From NCBI RefSeq assembly GCF_001514065.1, contig NZ_KQ948427.1, positions 174,474 to 238,473 of the forward strand: a DNA stretch of 64,000 bases, given 5' to 3'. The stretch comes from Streptomyces antibioticus. GTDB lineage: Bacteria > Actinomycetota > Actinomycetes > Streptomycetales > Streptomycetaceae. Shown in pieces: positions 16,387 to 25,411 of this stretch. Position 1 is the stretch's first letter. Each line of letters begins with the position of its first letter. The notes beneath the pieces were generated by a model, which saw only the letters and a program-made list of their open reading frames with translations, was not told the origin of the DNA and ran no database searches. Made by a program: the position numbers and the translations under genes.

Positions 16387-16770
16387 TCACCAGCCTTGGT
16401 AATTGCCCATGTTCCGCTCGAAGTTGTCCATACCACCGTCCAACAGGCCCTGCCCGTCGACCCCGAGATCCCGCTCGAGTTGCTCGTGCTCCCAGTAGTC
16501 CGAGCCCGAGCCGCCCGGCACGCCCTCGTCCGGCACATCCCCCTCGGGCACGCCGTACGACGGGTCGGTGTACGAGTCGTCGTAGTCCCCTGTCGACTCC
16601 TCGTACTCGCCCGCCGGCTCGTCGTACGGCGTGTCCGTGCTCTCCCCCGTCGGATCGTCGTACACGACGCCCGGCGGATCGGCCGGCCCGTCCGTGTCCG
16701 AGCCGCCGCAGGCCGTCAACGTCAGGACCAGCGCGGCGCCGACCGAGACCGTCAAGAGTTTCCTTCGCAT
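16387..16770 (-). CDS. Acidic, Asp/Tyr-rich lipoprotein
   Basis: The 127-residue protein has a lipoprotein signal (MRRKLLTVSVGAALVLTLTA, lipid Cys21). The mature region is low-complexity and strongly acidic, with repeats of the form YDDP, YDEP, YEES and YDDS. Nothing enzymatic is visible. The acidic tandem repeats could bind cations or cell-wall polymers. It starts at ATG 16770 with GGGGGAA upstream, and is divergent from the histidine kinase gene, 140 bp away, so it may belong to that regulon. Confidence 0.72.
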   Translation of the reverse strand: MRRKLLTVSVGAALVLTLTACGGSDTDGPADPPGVVYDDPTGESTDTPYDEPAGEYEESTGDYDDSYTDPSYGVPEGDVPDEGVPGGSGSDYWEHEQLERDLGVDGQGLLDGGMDNFERNMGNYQGW

Positions 16771-16910
16771 CGTCGTTCCCCCGTGGTGACTGCATGCTGT
16801 GCTGTTGTCGTATCTCCACCCTGGCAGCGGGGTGTTGGGGCCTCTGCCGGGGCAACCCTCCCGACGGCGGCGGGTTTTCCCTCCTGCCGGTGGTGGGCGA
16901 CAATGGCGGC

Positions 16911-18686
16911 ATGCCGGCGGAAGGCGTCGCCCCGACTCCGGCCACTGCCTGGCCTTGGGGGGACGACCGGGAACCCGTCGGCTCGTTCGCCCCTGTCGCG
17001 TGGGGAGTGGCGGGTGCTGTCGTCGCATCCGCCGCCCTCCTCGGCACCTGGCAGGTCGCCCCGTATCCGGCGTGGCTGTGGCTGCCGGTGCACCTGGCGG
17101 GCGTGTCCTTCGTGGTGTGCGGTGTGGTCCTGCGGCTGCGGAGGCCGGCGAACGGGACCGGGTGGCTGATGATCCTGGTCGGCTTCACCTGGTACATCGG
17201 CGACCTTCAACTCAGCGACAGCACGGTGCTGTTCGCGCTCGGGTTCGGCGGCTATCACCTCACCTACGCCGCCCTGGGCCATCTGGTCCTGGCCCTGCCC
17301 GCCGGGCGGCTGTACCACCGTCGCGAACGTCTGGTGGTGGCGCTGCTGTATGTCATGCCGCCGCTGACCCAGGGGGCCAGGTACGTCGCCGAGTACCCGC
17401 CGCAGCCCCAGCTGTGGGGTGATCCGCATGCGCGGTACTCGGTCTGGGCGCCGATCGGCAGCGCGCTCGTCCTCGCCCTCACGGTCCTGACCGCGGCTCT
17501 CGTGGTGCGCCGCTGGTCCACCGCCGGGCGACCGGTACGGCGTGCCTACGCGCCGGTGTGGACGACGCTGCTGGCCCTGGGTGGTGTGGTGGCGGCGGGC
17601 GCGGTCGCGGCGATGCTGGACGCGCCGCGGGACGTACAGCAACTGACGCTGTTCGGGTACGCCACGGCCCTGATGGTCACGCCGGTGGCCTTGGCCGGCG
17701 GGCTGGTGCGGGTGCGCATGGCGCGCGTGCGCGTGGCCGATCTGGTGGTACGTCTGGAGGAGTCGGCGGAACCGGAGGACGTACGGGCGTCGATCGCCGA
17801 GGCGCTGGGGGACCCCGCCCTGGAGTTGTGGTTCCCGCGCCCCGAGACACCCGATCGGTCCGGGGTCCGCTATGTGCGCACGGACGGGAGAACCGCCGAT
17901 TCCCTGCCCCAGGAGGGGCGTTGCGTCACACCCGTCGTGCGTCGCGGTGAGCCGCTCGCGCTCGTCGTCCACGACCCGGCGCTGCGCGAACAGCGGCCGC
18001 TGGTCGACACGGTGCTGGCCGCGGCCGGGCTCGCGCTGGACAACGCCCGGCTGCTCGCCGCACTGCGCGCCCAATTGGCCGAGCTACGGGCCTCCCGTGC
18101 CCGGGTCGTGCGGGCCGCCGACGCCGAGCGGCGGCGTATCCAGCGCGATCTGCACGACGGGGTGCAGCACAAGCTGCTGGTCGTCTCCATGCTGGTGGAG
18201 CGGGCGCGGGCACCCTCCGATGCCGATCGGTCCGATCTCGCCTTCGCCGCAGCTCACTTGGTGGAGGTCCTCGCCGAACTCCGGGCACTGACCGAGGGAA
18301 TCCATCCCCCCGCCCTGGCGGAACAGGGACTCGCGGCAGCCGTGGAGGCCCTCGCCGAGCGCGCCCCGCTTCCGGTCCTCTCCGACATCCCCGACGGACG
18401 GCGGCCCGAACACCTGGAGCGGGCCGCCTACTTCATCATCACGGAGGCTCTCGCCAACACCTACAAGCACGCGGAGGCGACACAGGTGCACATCACGGTG
18501 GAGGACGGCCCGGAACGGCTGGTGGTGCGGATCTCCGACGACGGGGCCGGCGGCGCGGACCCAGCCCGCGGCACCGGGCTGCGCGGGCTCGGCGATCGGG
18601 TGGGCGCACTCGACGGACGGCTCACGGTGTCCAGCCCGCCCGGCGCCGGCACCCTGTTGACCGCGGAGCTGCCATGCGGATCGTGA
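16911..18686 (+). CDS. Membrane sensor histidine kinase, NarX/DesK-like
   Basis: The 591-residue protein has about six to seven hydrophobic segments in residues 30-265, a linker with GAF-like character, then HisKA_3 with phosphoacceptor His415 in AERRRIQRDLHDGVQHK and a HATPase domain (ITEALANTYKHAEATQV, ISDDGAGGADPARGTGLRGL, in separate blocks). It pairs with the response regulator that overlaps it by 13 bases. The stimulus is unknown; the membrane-embedded input domain suggests it senses an envelope or lipid signal. Confidence 0.92.
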   Translation: MPAEGVAPTPATAWPWGDDREPVGSFAPVAWGVAGAVVASAALLGTWQVAPYPAWLWLPVHLAGVSFVVCGVVLRLRRPANGTGWLMILVGFTWYIGDLQLSDSTVLFALGFGGYHLTYAALGHLVLALPAGRLYHRRERLVVALLYVMPPLTQGARYVAEYPPQPQLWGDPHARYSVWAPIGSALVLALTVLTAALVVRRWSTAGRPVRRAYAPVWTTLLALGGVVAAGAVAAMLDAPRDVQQLTLFGYATALMVTPVALAGGLVRVRMARVRVADLVVRLEESAEPEDVRASIAEALGDPALELWFPRPETPDRSGVRYVRTDGRTADSLPQEGRCVTPVVRRGEPLALVVHDPALREQRPLVDTVLAAAGLALDNARLLAALRAQLAELRASRARVVRAADAERRRIQRDLHDGVQHKLLVVSMLVERARAPSDADRSDLAFAAAHLVEVLAELRALTEGIHPPALAEQGLAAAVEALAERAPLPVLSDIPDGRRPEHLERAAYFIITEALANTYKHAEATQVHITVEDGPERLVVRISDDGAGGADPARGTGLRGLGDRVGALDGRLTVSSPPGAGTLLTAELPCGS

Positions 18687-19360
18687 TCGCGGAGGACTCC
18701 GGCCTCCTGCGGCAGATGCTGGCCGAGCTCTTCACGGCGCGCGGGTTCGTGGTGACCGCGGAGGTCGCCTCCCTGCCCGAGGTGCTCCGGGCCGTCGCCG
18801 CCGATCCGCCCGACGTCGCCGTCCTGGACATCCGGATGCCGCCGACCCACCGCGACGAGGGGCTGCAGGCCGCCGAGCGGATCAGGGCCGCGCATCCGTC
18901 GGTGGGCCTGCTGGTGCTCTCGCACTATGCCGAGACCTCCTACGCGATGCGCCTGCTCAGCGCTGCCGATGACGCCGTGGGCTATCTCGTCAAGGACCGT
19001 GTCCGTGACGCGGACCGGCTCGTGGACTCGATCAAGCGGGTGGCGTCCGGGGAGGTCGTCGTCGATCCCGAGGTGGTCCAGCGGGTCCTGACCCGCCCCC
19101 GGACCACCGATCCCCTCGCGCCGCTGCTTCCGGTGGAACGCAGGATCCTGGCGCTCATGGCGGAGGGCCATTCCAACGCGGCGATCGCCACGCGGCTCAA
19201 CTACAGCCTCAAGACCATCGAGAAGCGCGTCACCTCGATCTCCCAGAAGTTGGGGCTGCCCCATCCGGAGAGCCATGAGCGCGCCCATGTGAACCTGCGG
19301 GTACTCGCCGTGCTGGCCTATCTGCGCAGCACCCGTGCGGGCACCGACGCCCCGGACTGA
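18674..19360 (+). CDS. NarL/LuxR-type response regulator
   Basis: The 228-residue protein has a receiver domain with acidic pocket Glu7/Asp8, phosphoacceptor Asp52 (VLDIRMPP) and a conserved Lys at about 102 (YLVKDR), then a LuxR-type HTH (ERRILALMAEGHSNAAIATR). It overlaps the kinase gene by 13 bases, so translation is coupled. It presumably binds DNA as a phosphorylated dimer; candidate targets include the divergent lipoprotein gene at 16387-16770. Confidence 0.93.
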   Translation: MRIVIAEDSGLLRQMLAELFTARGFVVTAEVASLPEVLRAVAADPPDVAVLDIRMPPTHRDEGLQAAERIRAAHPSVGLLVLSHYAETSYAMRLLSAADDAVGYLVKDRVRDADRLVDSIKRVASGEVVVDPEVVQRVLTRPRTTDPLAPLLPVERRILALMAEGHSNAAIATRLNYSLKTIEKRVTSISQKLGLPHPESHERAHVNLRVLAVLAYLRSTRAGTDAPD

Positions 19361-19470
19361 CAGGCCCACCTCCGGTACCGCGCGCTCCGGTGAAAGCCGC
19401 GGCGGCCGGTCCGGGGTCGAAGCATCGCCTCCGCACTACATTGCGGCTTCTTCGGCGACAGGAGGCCGCC

Positions 19471-20058
19471 ATGAGCACAGAACCCGACCTGGAGATCCAG
19501 GCCAAACCGGCCGCTCCCTTCGAACGGGACATCGGCAGAGTCCGCGAGGGCCTGCTCCGCCACCCCTCCGTCGCCAAGGCGCTCGGGGATGCCCGCGCCC
19601 GCCTGCTCTCCCTCGTGCCCGAGCCCGACCCCCGCAAGACGGAGGAACCGCAGCCGTCCGCCCGCTTCAGCGCACTCGTCTACGACTACGACGAGGAACG
19701 CGTCCTCGCCGTCACCGGCGACCTGACCGCCGCGGACCCCCGCGCCACCGGTGACCTGGACATCGCCACCTACCTCGCGCAACCCCTGCCCAGCGCCGAC
19801 GAGTTCACCGAGGCGGCGGCCGTCGGGATCGGCGACCTGTGGGCGCTGCGCTACCGCTCGACCGAACTCGACGACGGCGGTCGGCACTCCGCCACCGACC
19901 CCGCGCTGACACGGGCCCGTCTGGATGCCCTGATGACACCGGCGGAGTCCTTGGTCGACACGGATGTGGTGCTCTGGTACGCGGCCCACTTCACCCATGA
20001 CTCCGCGCACGCGCACGGCCACATCCTGGGCCCCGATCTCACGCCCGAGAACTGGTGA
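19471..20058 (+). CDS. Protein of unknown function
   Basis: A 195-residue soluble protein starting at ATG 19471 behind GGAGG. Secondary structure appears mixed; it has RFSALVYDYDEERVLAVTGD, a beta-hairpin-like start, and a His-rich C-terminus (FTHDSAHAHGHILGPD). I do not recognise a family. No signal peptide or membrane helix is seen. It follows the response regulator by 110 bp and converges on a methyltransferase gene across a perfect terminator. It might be a polyketide-like or redox accessory protein, but there is no evidence for any of these. Confidence 0.7.
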   Translation: MSTEPDLEIQAKPAAPFERDIGRVREGLLRHPSVAKALGDARARLLSLVPEPDPRKTEEPQPSARFSALVYDYDEERVLAVTGDLTAADPRATGDLDIATYLAQPLPSADEFTEAAAVGIGDLWALRYRSTELDDGGRHSATDPALTRARLDALMTPAESLVDTDVVLWYAAHFTHDSAHAHGHILGPDLTPENW

Positions 20059-20078
20059 CGATCCGGGTACTCACATCG

Positions 20079-20113
20079 GGTTCCGCCCCGTGTCCGTTCG
20101 GCGGGGCGGAACC
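20079..20113. terminator. Bidirectional terminator between convergent genes
   Basis: GGTTCCGCCCCG and CGGGGCGGAACC form a perfect 12-bp stem with an 11-base loop, between stops at 20058 (plus) and 20125 (minus). Confidence 0.88.
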
Positions 20114-20124
20114 GAGCCGGCCGC

Positions 20125-20868
20125 TCAGGCCCGGCAGCGCAGCATCACCAGCGGCGGGTGGGCGAGCAGGTCCGTCCAGAATTCCTCGCCGAACTCCCGG
20201 ATGCCGGCCTCGGACACACTCAACGGCACCCACTCGATCTCGCCGAACCCGGCTGCTCGCAGCGACTCCTCGTAGACCTCGCGGCGCGGAACGGTGCCGA
20301 GGATGCTGACCGGCCGCGGTTCGAGGAGGGCGGTGACCCGGCACCGCGGACCGGCCTCCGCCTCCTCGCCGGTCGGCTCGCAGCGGAAGCCGTACTTGTC
20401 GAGGGACGCACAGTCGAAGCCGTAGTCGGGCCGCTGGCAGAGTATGAAGAACTCGCCGCCCGGCACCAGGCTCCGGTGGATGTTGCGGCACATTCGCTCC
20501 AACTCGGCGATGGTCGCAGCGTAGTTGAGACACTGCACGCCGAGAGCCACGTCGAACTTCGTCTCCAGCGGCCGTAGTTCGGCCACGTCACCCACCTGGT
20601 AGCGCACGCCCAGGGGTTCGCGCCGCTCGATGTCCTGGGCAGCGGCGATCATCTCGCCGGAGATGTCGACCCCGAAGACGTCCGTGGCGCCTCGGCGCTT
20701 GAACTCCCTGCTGTAGAAGCCGGTTCCGCACGCCAGGTCCAGAACCGACTTCCCGCGCACGTCCCCGACCAGGGTCAGGAAGCTGGGCACTTCTCCGAAG
20801 CGCGCCAACGGCAGGGCCTTGAACCCCTCGAAGGCCTCACCGATCGCGTCGTACTGCTGGACACTCAT
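20125..20868 (-). CDS. Class I SAM-dependent methyltransferase
   Basis: The 247-residue protein has motif I VLDLACGTGFYSREF (residues 42-56), the acidic post-I residue in VFGVDISGEMI, and motif IV-like FDVALGVQCLNYA. This is the small-molecule methyltransferase fold (Methyltransf_25/11 type). A Cys/Pro-rich C-terminal part differs from the typical core. No pathway neighbours point to a substrate. It converges on the 19471 gene across a terminator. Confidence 0.88.
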   Translation of the reverse strand: MSVQQYDAIGEAFEGFKALPLARFGEVPSFLTLVGDVRGKSVLDLACGTGFYSREFKRRGATDVFGVDISGEMIAAAQDIERREPLGVRYQVGDVAELRPLETKFDVALGVQCLNYAATIAELERMCRNIHRSLVPGGEFFILCQRPDYGFDCASLDKYGFRCEPTGEEAEAGPRCRVTALLEPRPVSILGTVPRREVYEESLRAAGFGEIEWVPLSVSEAGIREFGEEFWTDLLAHPPLVMLRCRA

Positions 20869-21068
20869 GTGTCTCCCCCTTCTGCTGCGGACCGTCTGGG
20901 TACGCGGCAGCGAGTCTCCCTCCGCCCGGTCCGGCGCCCGTACTGGCGAATGGCACGAAGAAGCCGGCCGCCGACGCTCGTATCACCCAACACGTCCGGG
21001 AACAGGGATCGCCCCGCGGCCGTTGAACGCGGGGTCCTGCCCCGACTCCGAGGTGCGGTGGTCAAGTC

Positions 21069-21986
21069 ATGAAGGCGGTACGGTTCCACGCATACGGCGA
21101 GATCGACGTGCTCCGCGTCGAGGACGTGCCACGCCCGTCACCCGGCCCGGGGCAGGTGCTCGTCGAGGTCCGCGCGGCCGGCATCCAGCCCGGCGAGGTG
21201 ATGATCCGCAGGGGCGCGCGGCACGGCCGCTGGCCGGCGACGTTCCCCTCCGGGCAGGGCAGCGATCTGGCCGGTGTGGTGGTGGACCTCGGCCCCGAGG
21301 TGCGCGGTTTCGCGGTGGGCGACGAGGTACTGGGGTACACCCATCGGCGGGCCAGCCACGCGGAGTTCGTCGTGGTCGACGACGTGAACCTGGTCTCCCG
21401 GCCGCAGGGGCTGGCCTGGGAGGTGGCCGGGGCACTGTACGTGGCCGGCACGACCGCGTACGCCACCGTGTTCGCCGTGGACCCCGGCCCCGGGGACACC
21501 GTCGTGGTGTCCGGCGCGGCGGGCGGTGTCGGCTCGCTGGCCGTGCAGTTGGCGCGGCGGCGGGGTGCCACGGTGATCGGGCTGGCCGGCGAACGCAACC
21601 ACGCCTGGTTGAAGGAGCGCGGGGTCGTCCCGGTCGTGTACGGCGAGGGCGTGGCCGATCGGGTCCGGGAAGCGTCCGGTGGACAGGTCGACGCGTTCAT
21701 CGACACGTTCGGCGACGGATACGTGGACCTGGCCGTGGAGTTGGGCGTGCGGCCCGAGCGGATCAACACGATCCGCGACTGGCAGGCCGCCGCCAAGGTC
21801 GGCGCGCGCACCTACGGCGAGGGCTCGGCGGCCTGCGCGGTCGTCCTCGGCGAACTGGCCCGCCTCGCCGCCCGCGGGGAGCTGGAGGTCCCGGTCGCCC
21901 GCACCTACCCGCTGGAGCAGGTGCGGGACGCGTACCGCGAACTCGAACAGGGCCACACCCACGGCAAGATCGTGCTGCGCCCCTGA
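21069..21986 (+). CDS. Zinc-independent quinone oxidoreductase (MDR superfamily)
   Basis: The 305-residue protein is a medium-chain dehydrogenase/reductase of the NADPH:quinone reductase type. Visible are the N-terminal MKAVRFHAYGEIDVLRVEDV, the catalytic-domain GTTAYATVF, and the nucleotide loop VSGAAGGVGSLAVQLARRRG. Structural and catalytic Cys zinc ligands are missing, as expected for QOR-type enzymes. It ends 7 bp from the convergent GH43-like gene. Its role is likely reduction of quinones or enones under redox stress. Confidence 0.9.
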   Translation: MKAVRFHAYGEIDVLRVEDVPRPSPGPGQVLVEVRAAGIQPGEVMIRRGARHGRWPATFPSGQGSDLAGVVVDLGPEVRGFAVGDEVLGYTHRRASHAEFVVVDDVNLVSRPQGLAWEVAGALYVAGTTAYATVFAVDPGPGDTVVVSGAAGGVGSLAVQLARRRGATVIGLAGERNHAWLKERGVVPVVYGEGVADRVREASGGQVDAFIDTFGDGYVDLAVELGVRPERINTIRDWQAAAKVGARTYGEGSAACAVVLGELARLAARGELEVPVARTYPLEQVRDAYRELEQGHTHGKIVLRP

Positions 21987-21993
21987 CCTGCTG

Positions 21994-23373
21994 TCAGGCC
22001 CAGGCCGTCACCGGGGTGAAGGAGCTGTCCTGGCGGAACAGGGCCGTGCCGTCCGAACGCTCCACCCGCAGTTGGTAGTTGTAGTGGCGCAGGTAGTAGC
22101 CGGGGTAGTTGTACGACTCGAAGCGGAGCGAGCCGGTCGTCGTGCCCGTGCGGGCGATGAACGTGGCGTCCTTGGCGAAGGTCGAGGTGCCGTCGTTCGC
22201 GTCGAAGCGGGCCCGGAAGTCCCAGTGGCGCAGGTAGTTGCCGGACGAGTCGCGGAAGGAGTAGCCGTTGGCGTCGGCCAGGCCCGCGACGACCGTGAAA
22301 GTGGAGGCCGCTTTCTCGGCGGAGGTGCTGGAGCCGGTCACCACCGGCAAGTTGAGCAGGGCGGACTGGTTCTGCCAGTACCGGGTGGTGTAGTTGGCCG
22401 ACTGGAAGGAGCGCGTGACGTTCTTCGCCAGTGCCGGGCCGCCCGAGACCGTCTCCTTGATGACCGTGAAGTGCCGTGCCGTACCGGAGATCGCGGGCAG
22501 GGCCGTCGGCGGGGACCAGGTGGTGAAGGTGTCGTAGCTGTCGCTGTAGTAGTACTTGCCGTCGCCGTAGCCGTCGAAGAACAGCCGCCAGGCGCCGTTG
22601 TCGAGCTGCACCAGCGCCGGGCCCTCGCGGTAGCTGCCCCAGCCCGCCCAGTCACCGGTCCGCGAGATCGTGTAGGGGCCGGTCAGCGACGAGGCGGTGG
22701 CGTACTCGATGTACTTGGTCGTCTCGTTCTTCGTGAAGGCGTGGTAGGTCGAGCCGATCCGCACGATGAACGTGTCGATGTGGTTCGCGCCGATGCCGGA
22801 CAGGGCCACCGGTGAACTCCACGCCGTGAGGGCCGAGTTGGTGGCCTTCAGCCGGTACGGCGTGAAGATCCACTCGTCGCTGGTGAGCGAGCAGGACACG
22901 ATGACGTTGACACTGCCGTCGCTGTCGACGAACCACTCCGGCGCCCACGCCCGGGACAGGTCGGTGATCGGGACCGTGTAGTCGTACAGGAACGTCCAGT
23001 TGACCCGGTCGGAGCTGCGGGCGAAGCCGATGGTGGTGCTGACGTCCTGCCAGGTGTGCGTGGTGTAGGTGATGTAGTAGTAGCCGTCGGTGTGCTTGAA
23101 GACGCTGGCGTCGCGGATCCTGTTGCTCGGCGGCGTGTAGGCGGACGCCTGGACGAGCCGGAAGTCGGTGGCGTCGTCGGCCTGGTAGACGTTCACCGTG
23201 CCGTCGTTGCTGTCGAGGAACGGCACGATCGTGTAGCGGGTGGCGGAGCCGCTCGGCGGGGCCGCGGCGAAGGCCGCGCCGGGCAGTTCGCCCAGCAGGA
23301 CGGCCGAGGCGGGCAGAACCGCCATGGCGCGCAGCAGGGTACGGCGTGACGGCGTGGGGGGTTGTGTGGTCAC
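21994..23373 (-). CDS. Secreted GH43-like glycosidase with C-terminal AbfB (CBM42-type) domain
   Basis: The GTG start at 23373 gives 459 residues beginning with a Tat/Sec-type signal (SRRTLLRAM ... ELPGAAFA). The catalytic part is a five-bladed beta-propeller of GH43/62 character: RDASVFKHTDGYYYITYT carries the probable base Asp, DTFIVRIGSTYHAF the modulating Asp, and YREGPALVQLDNG the probable acid Glu. Residues about 355-459 form an AbfB arabinose-binding domain with repeated GYYLRHYNY-type motifs. It would release arabinose from plant polysaccharides outside the cell. An upstream palindrome suggests sugar-regulated expression. Confidence 0.82.
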   Translation of the reverse strand: MTTQPPTPSRRTLLRAMAVLPASAVLLGELPGAAFAAAPPSGSATRYTIVPFLDSNDGTVNVYQADDATDFRLVQASAYTPPSNRIRDASVFKHTDGYYYITYTTHTWQDVSTTIGFARSSDRVNWTFLYDYTVPITDLSRAWAPEWFVDSDGSVNVIVSCSLTSDEWIFTPYRLKATNSALTAWSSPVALSGIGANHIDTFIVRIGSTYHAFTKNETTKYIEYATASSLTGPYTISRTGDWAGWGSYREGPALVQLDNGAWRLFFDGYGDGKYYYSDSYDTFTTWSPPTALPAISGTARHFTVIKETVSGGPALAKNVTRSFQSANYTTRYWQNQSALLNLPVVTGSSTSAEKAASTFTVVAGLADANGYSFRDSSGNYLRHWDFRARFDANDGTSTFAKDATFIARTGTTTGSLRFESYNYPGYYLRHYNYQLRVERSDGTALFRQDSSFTPVTAWA

Positions 23374-23417
23374 GGGCGGCTCTCTCTCGGACAGGACGCG
23401 GCTCAACGTCCGGAATA

Positions 23418-23432
23418 CCGAACAAGGTTCGG
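23418..23432. promoter_or_regulatory. Operator-like palindrome upstream of the glycosidase
   Basis: CCGAAC-AAG-GTTCGG is a 6+3+6 inverted repeat about 45 bp upstream of the GTG start. Symmetric sites like this are typical of LacI-type repressors of sugar genes in Streptomyces; no regulator is adjacent. Confidence 0.4.
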
Positions 23433-23608
23433 AAAGTCGATCAGAAGGTAGGGGTGAGGCTGCGGTGCGTCAATGGTTTGCGCATGACCTGCCGGGGGCT
23501 GTGTGGCGGCTGTGCCGGGCCCCGAACGGCCGCCCCGCCAAAGGGTGTTCCGGCGAAGCGCTTGCAGTGGTTACCGTTCGGTAGGCAACGTCACCGGAGG
23601 TGTCCCGT

Positions 23609-25033
23609 ATGACGCACGACCGTTCCGCCGGCTTGGTGGAGACCGCACGCGCGCTGGCCGACGGCACGGTCACGGCACGGGCGCTGGTCGAGCGGACGCT
23701 CGCCAGGATCGAGGCCGGGCAGGGCTCGCTGAACGCCTTCCGGATCGTCCGCGCGGAGGCCGCCCTCGCCGAAGCCGACGCGGCCGACAAGGAACTCGCG
23801 GCCGGGATGCGCAAACCGCTGCTCGGCGTGCCGGTGGCCGTGAAGGACGACATGGACGTGGCGGGCGAACCCACCGCGTTCGGCTGCCGGGGCGAGTTCC
23901 CGCCGGTCGCCGAGGACGGGGAGGCCGTACGGCGGTTGCGGGCCGCCGGGGCGATCGTCGTGGGCAAGACCAACACATGCGAGTTCGGGCAGTGGCCCTT
24001 CACCGAGGGGCCCGCCTTCGGCGCCACCCGCAACCCGTGGAACGCGGACCACACGCCCGGCGGGTCGTCGGGCGGTTCGGCCGCCGCCGTCGCCGCGGGG
24101 CTCGTGCCGGCGGCGCTCGGCTCCGACGGCGCCGGATCGGTACGCATCCCGGCGTCCTGGACCCATCTCATCGGCATCAAGCCGCAGCGCGGCCGCATCT
24201 CCACCTGGCCGCGCGGCGAGTCGTTCCAGGGCATCACCGTCAACGGCACCCTGGCCCGCACGGTCGCCGACGCCGCTCTCCTGCTCGACGCGGCGAGCGG
24301 CAACCACGCCCTCGACCCGCACCGCCCGCCGTCCGTCGACGCCTCCGGGGCCGCCCGCCGCGACCCCGGCCGCCTGCGCATCGCCCTCGCCCTGAAGCCG
24401 CCCTTCACCGCCCTGCCGGCCCGGCTCCAGCCGGCGGTACGGGCGAAGGTCGTGCAACTCGCCGAGCAGCTGGCCGCGTTGGGCCACACGGTCGAGGAGG
24501 CCGACCCGCCGTACGGCCAGATCTGGCTCACCTTCATCCCGCGCGCCACCGCCGGCCTCGCCGAGCGCGTCGGCGAAGCGCCCTTCCCCGCCCTCCTCGA
24601 CCGGCGCACCCGCGACGCCGCCCGGCTCGGCCGGCTCCTCGGCGGGGCACCGCTGCGGGCGGCACGCCGTGCGGAGGCGGTCCTGCACCGCCGTATCGGC
24701 GCCTTCTTCAGGTCGTACGACGTCGTCCTCGCCCCCACCACGGCCGCTCCCCCGCCCCGCATCGGCTCGATGCTCCCGCTCAGCGGCTTCGCCACCGACC
24801 GGGCGATGATCGCGGCCTGCCCCTATGCCTGGCCGTGGAACGTGCTGGGCTGGCCCGGCGTGAACGTCCCGGCCGGGTTCGTGGACGGCGGCCTGCCGGT
24901 GGGAGCGCAGTTGCTCGGGCCGGCCAACAGCGAGCCGCTGCTGATCTCGCTCGCAGCGCAGTTGGAGGCGGAGCTGCGCTGGCACGAGGCGTGGCCGGCA
25001 CCGAGGGCGGCCACCGACTCGCCGGCCGCGTGA
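23609..25033 (+). CDS. Amidase signature family enzyme
   Basis: The 474-residue protein has the Ser-cisSer-Lys triad of the amidase signature family: Lys79 (VAVKDDMDV), cis-Ser153 (PGGSSGGSAAAV) and nucleophile Ser177 (GSDGAGSVRIPAS), with the usual 24-residue spacing between the two Ser. It hydrolyses amides, perhaps aryl or acyl amides. The ATG at 23609 has GGAGG upstream. The NfeD-like gene follows after 26 bp, so the operon may continue into it. No GatB partner is near, so it is not tRNA amidotransferase. Confidence 0.93.
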   Translation: MTHDRSAGLVETARALADGTVTARALVERTLARIEAGQGSLNAFRIVRAEAALAEADAADKELAAGMRKPLLGVPVAVKDDMDVAGEPTAFGCRGEFPPVAEDGEAVRRLRAAGAIVVGKTNTCEFGQWPFTEGPAFGATRNPWNADHTPGGSSGGSAAAVAAGLVPAALGSDGAGSVRIPASWTHLIGIKPQRGRISTWPRGESFQGITVNGTLARTVADAALLLDAASGNHALDPHRPPSVDASGAARRDPGRLRIALALKPPFTALPARLQPAVRAKVVQLAEQLAALGHTVEEADPPYGQIWLTFIPRATAGLAERVGEAPFPALLDRRTRDAARLGRLLGGAPLRAARRAEAVLHRRIGAFFRSYDVVLAPTTAAPPPRIGSMLPLSGFATDRAMIAACPYAWPWNVLGWPGVNVPAGFVDGGLPVGAQLLGPANSEPLLISLAAQLEAELRWHEAWPAPRAATDSPAA

Positions 25034-25059
25034 CGACGTCGGGCCCGTACCCTGTGACC

Positions 25060-25278
25060 ATGGACGATGCGTCGATGGTCGGGCTCATGGGGCGGGTCAC
25101 GGGAACGGTCGGGCCCGGGCTCGTCGGCGAGGTGATCGTCCGGGTGCGCGGCGGCGCCGAGCACTTCCTCGCCTATCCGGCCACCGGCGGCGACCGCATC
25201 GAGCGGGGCACGGTCGTCATGGTGGTGGAGTACCAAGCGCCGAGAACGGTCTACGTGCAGGCGGCGTACGACAGTTGA
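25060..25278 (+). CDS. Small NfeD-like OB-fold protein
   Basis: This 72-residue ORF (MDDASMVGLMGRVTG) reads as a short beta-rich OB fold similar to the C-terminal soluble domain of NfeD proteins: GRVTGTVGPGLVGEVIVRV, then RGTVVMVVEYQAPRTVYVQ. NfeD proteins commonly act with flotillins, and the flotillin gene starts 134 bp downstream, which supports the call. It lacks the membrane and protease parts of full NfeD. It may act as an adaptor for flotillin microdomains. Confidence 0.7.
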   Translation: MDDASMVGLMGRVTGTVGPGLVGEVIVRVRGGAEHFLAYPATGGDRIERGTVVMVVEYQAPRTVYVQAAYDS

Positions 25279-25284
25279 GCGAGC

Positions 25285-25326
25285 CTTGTCGCAGGTGAGA
25301 GCCGTTTGCGTCAAGGTTGCGACAAG
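25285..25326. promoter_or_regulatory. 9-bp inverted repeat upstream of the flotillin gene
   Basis: CTTGTCGCA (25285-25293) and TGCGACAAG (25318-25326) are perfect inverted arms 24 bp apart, just after the NfeD-like stop. They could be an operator, or a weak attenuator between the two genes. Confidence 0.5.
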
Positions 25327-25411
25327 AGTTCGTCAGGGTCTGTACCCCGGCTGCGCCGAGGCGCACACTCCCTTCGTTCGGTGCCGAAAGGGCACCATGC
25401 AAAGGGGGCGT

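Noticed and set aside
23418-23432. SOS/LexA box
   Set aside because: Arms resemble CGAAC/GTTCG but the spacing is three, not the four bases of the actinobacterial SOS box.
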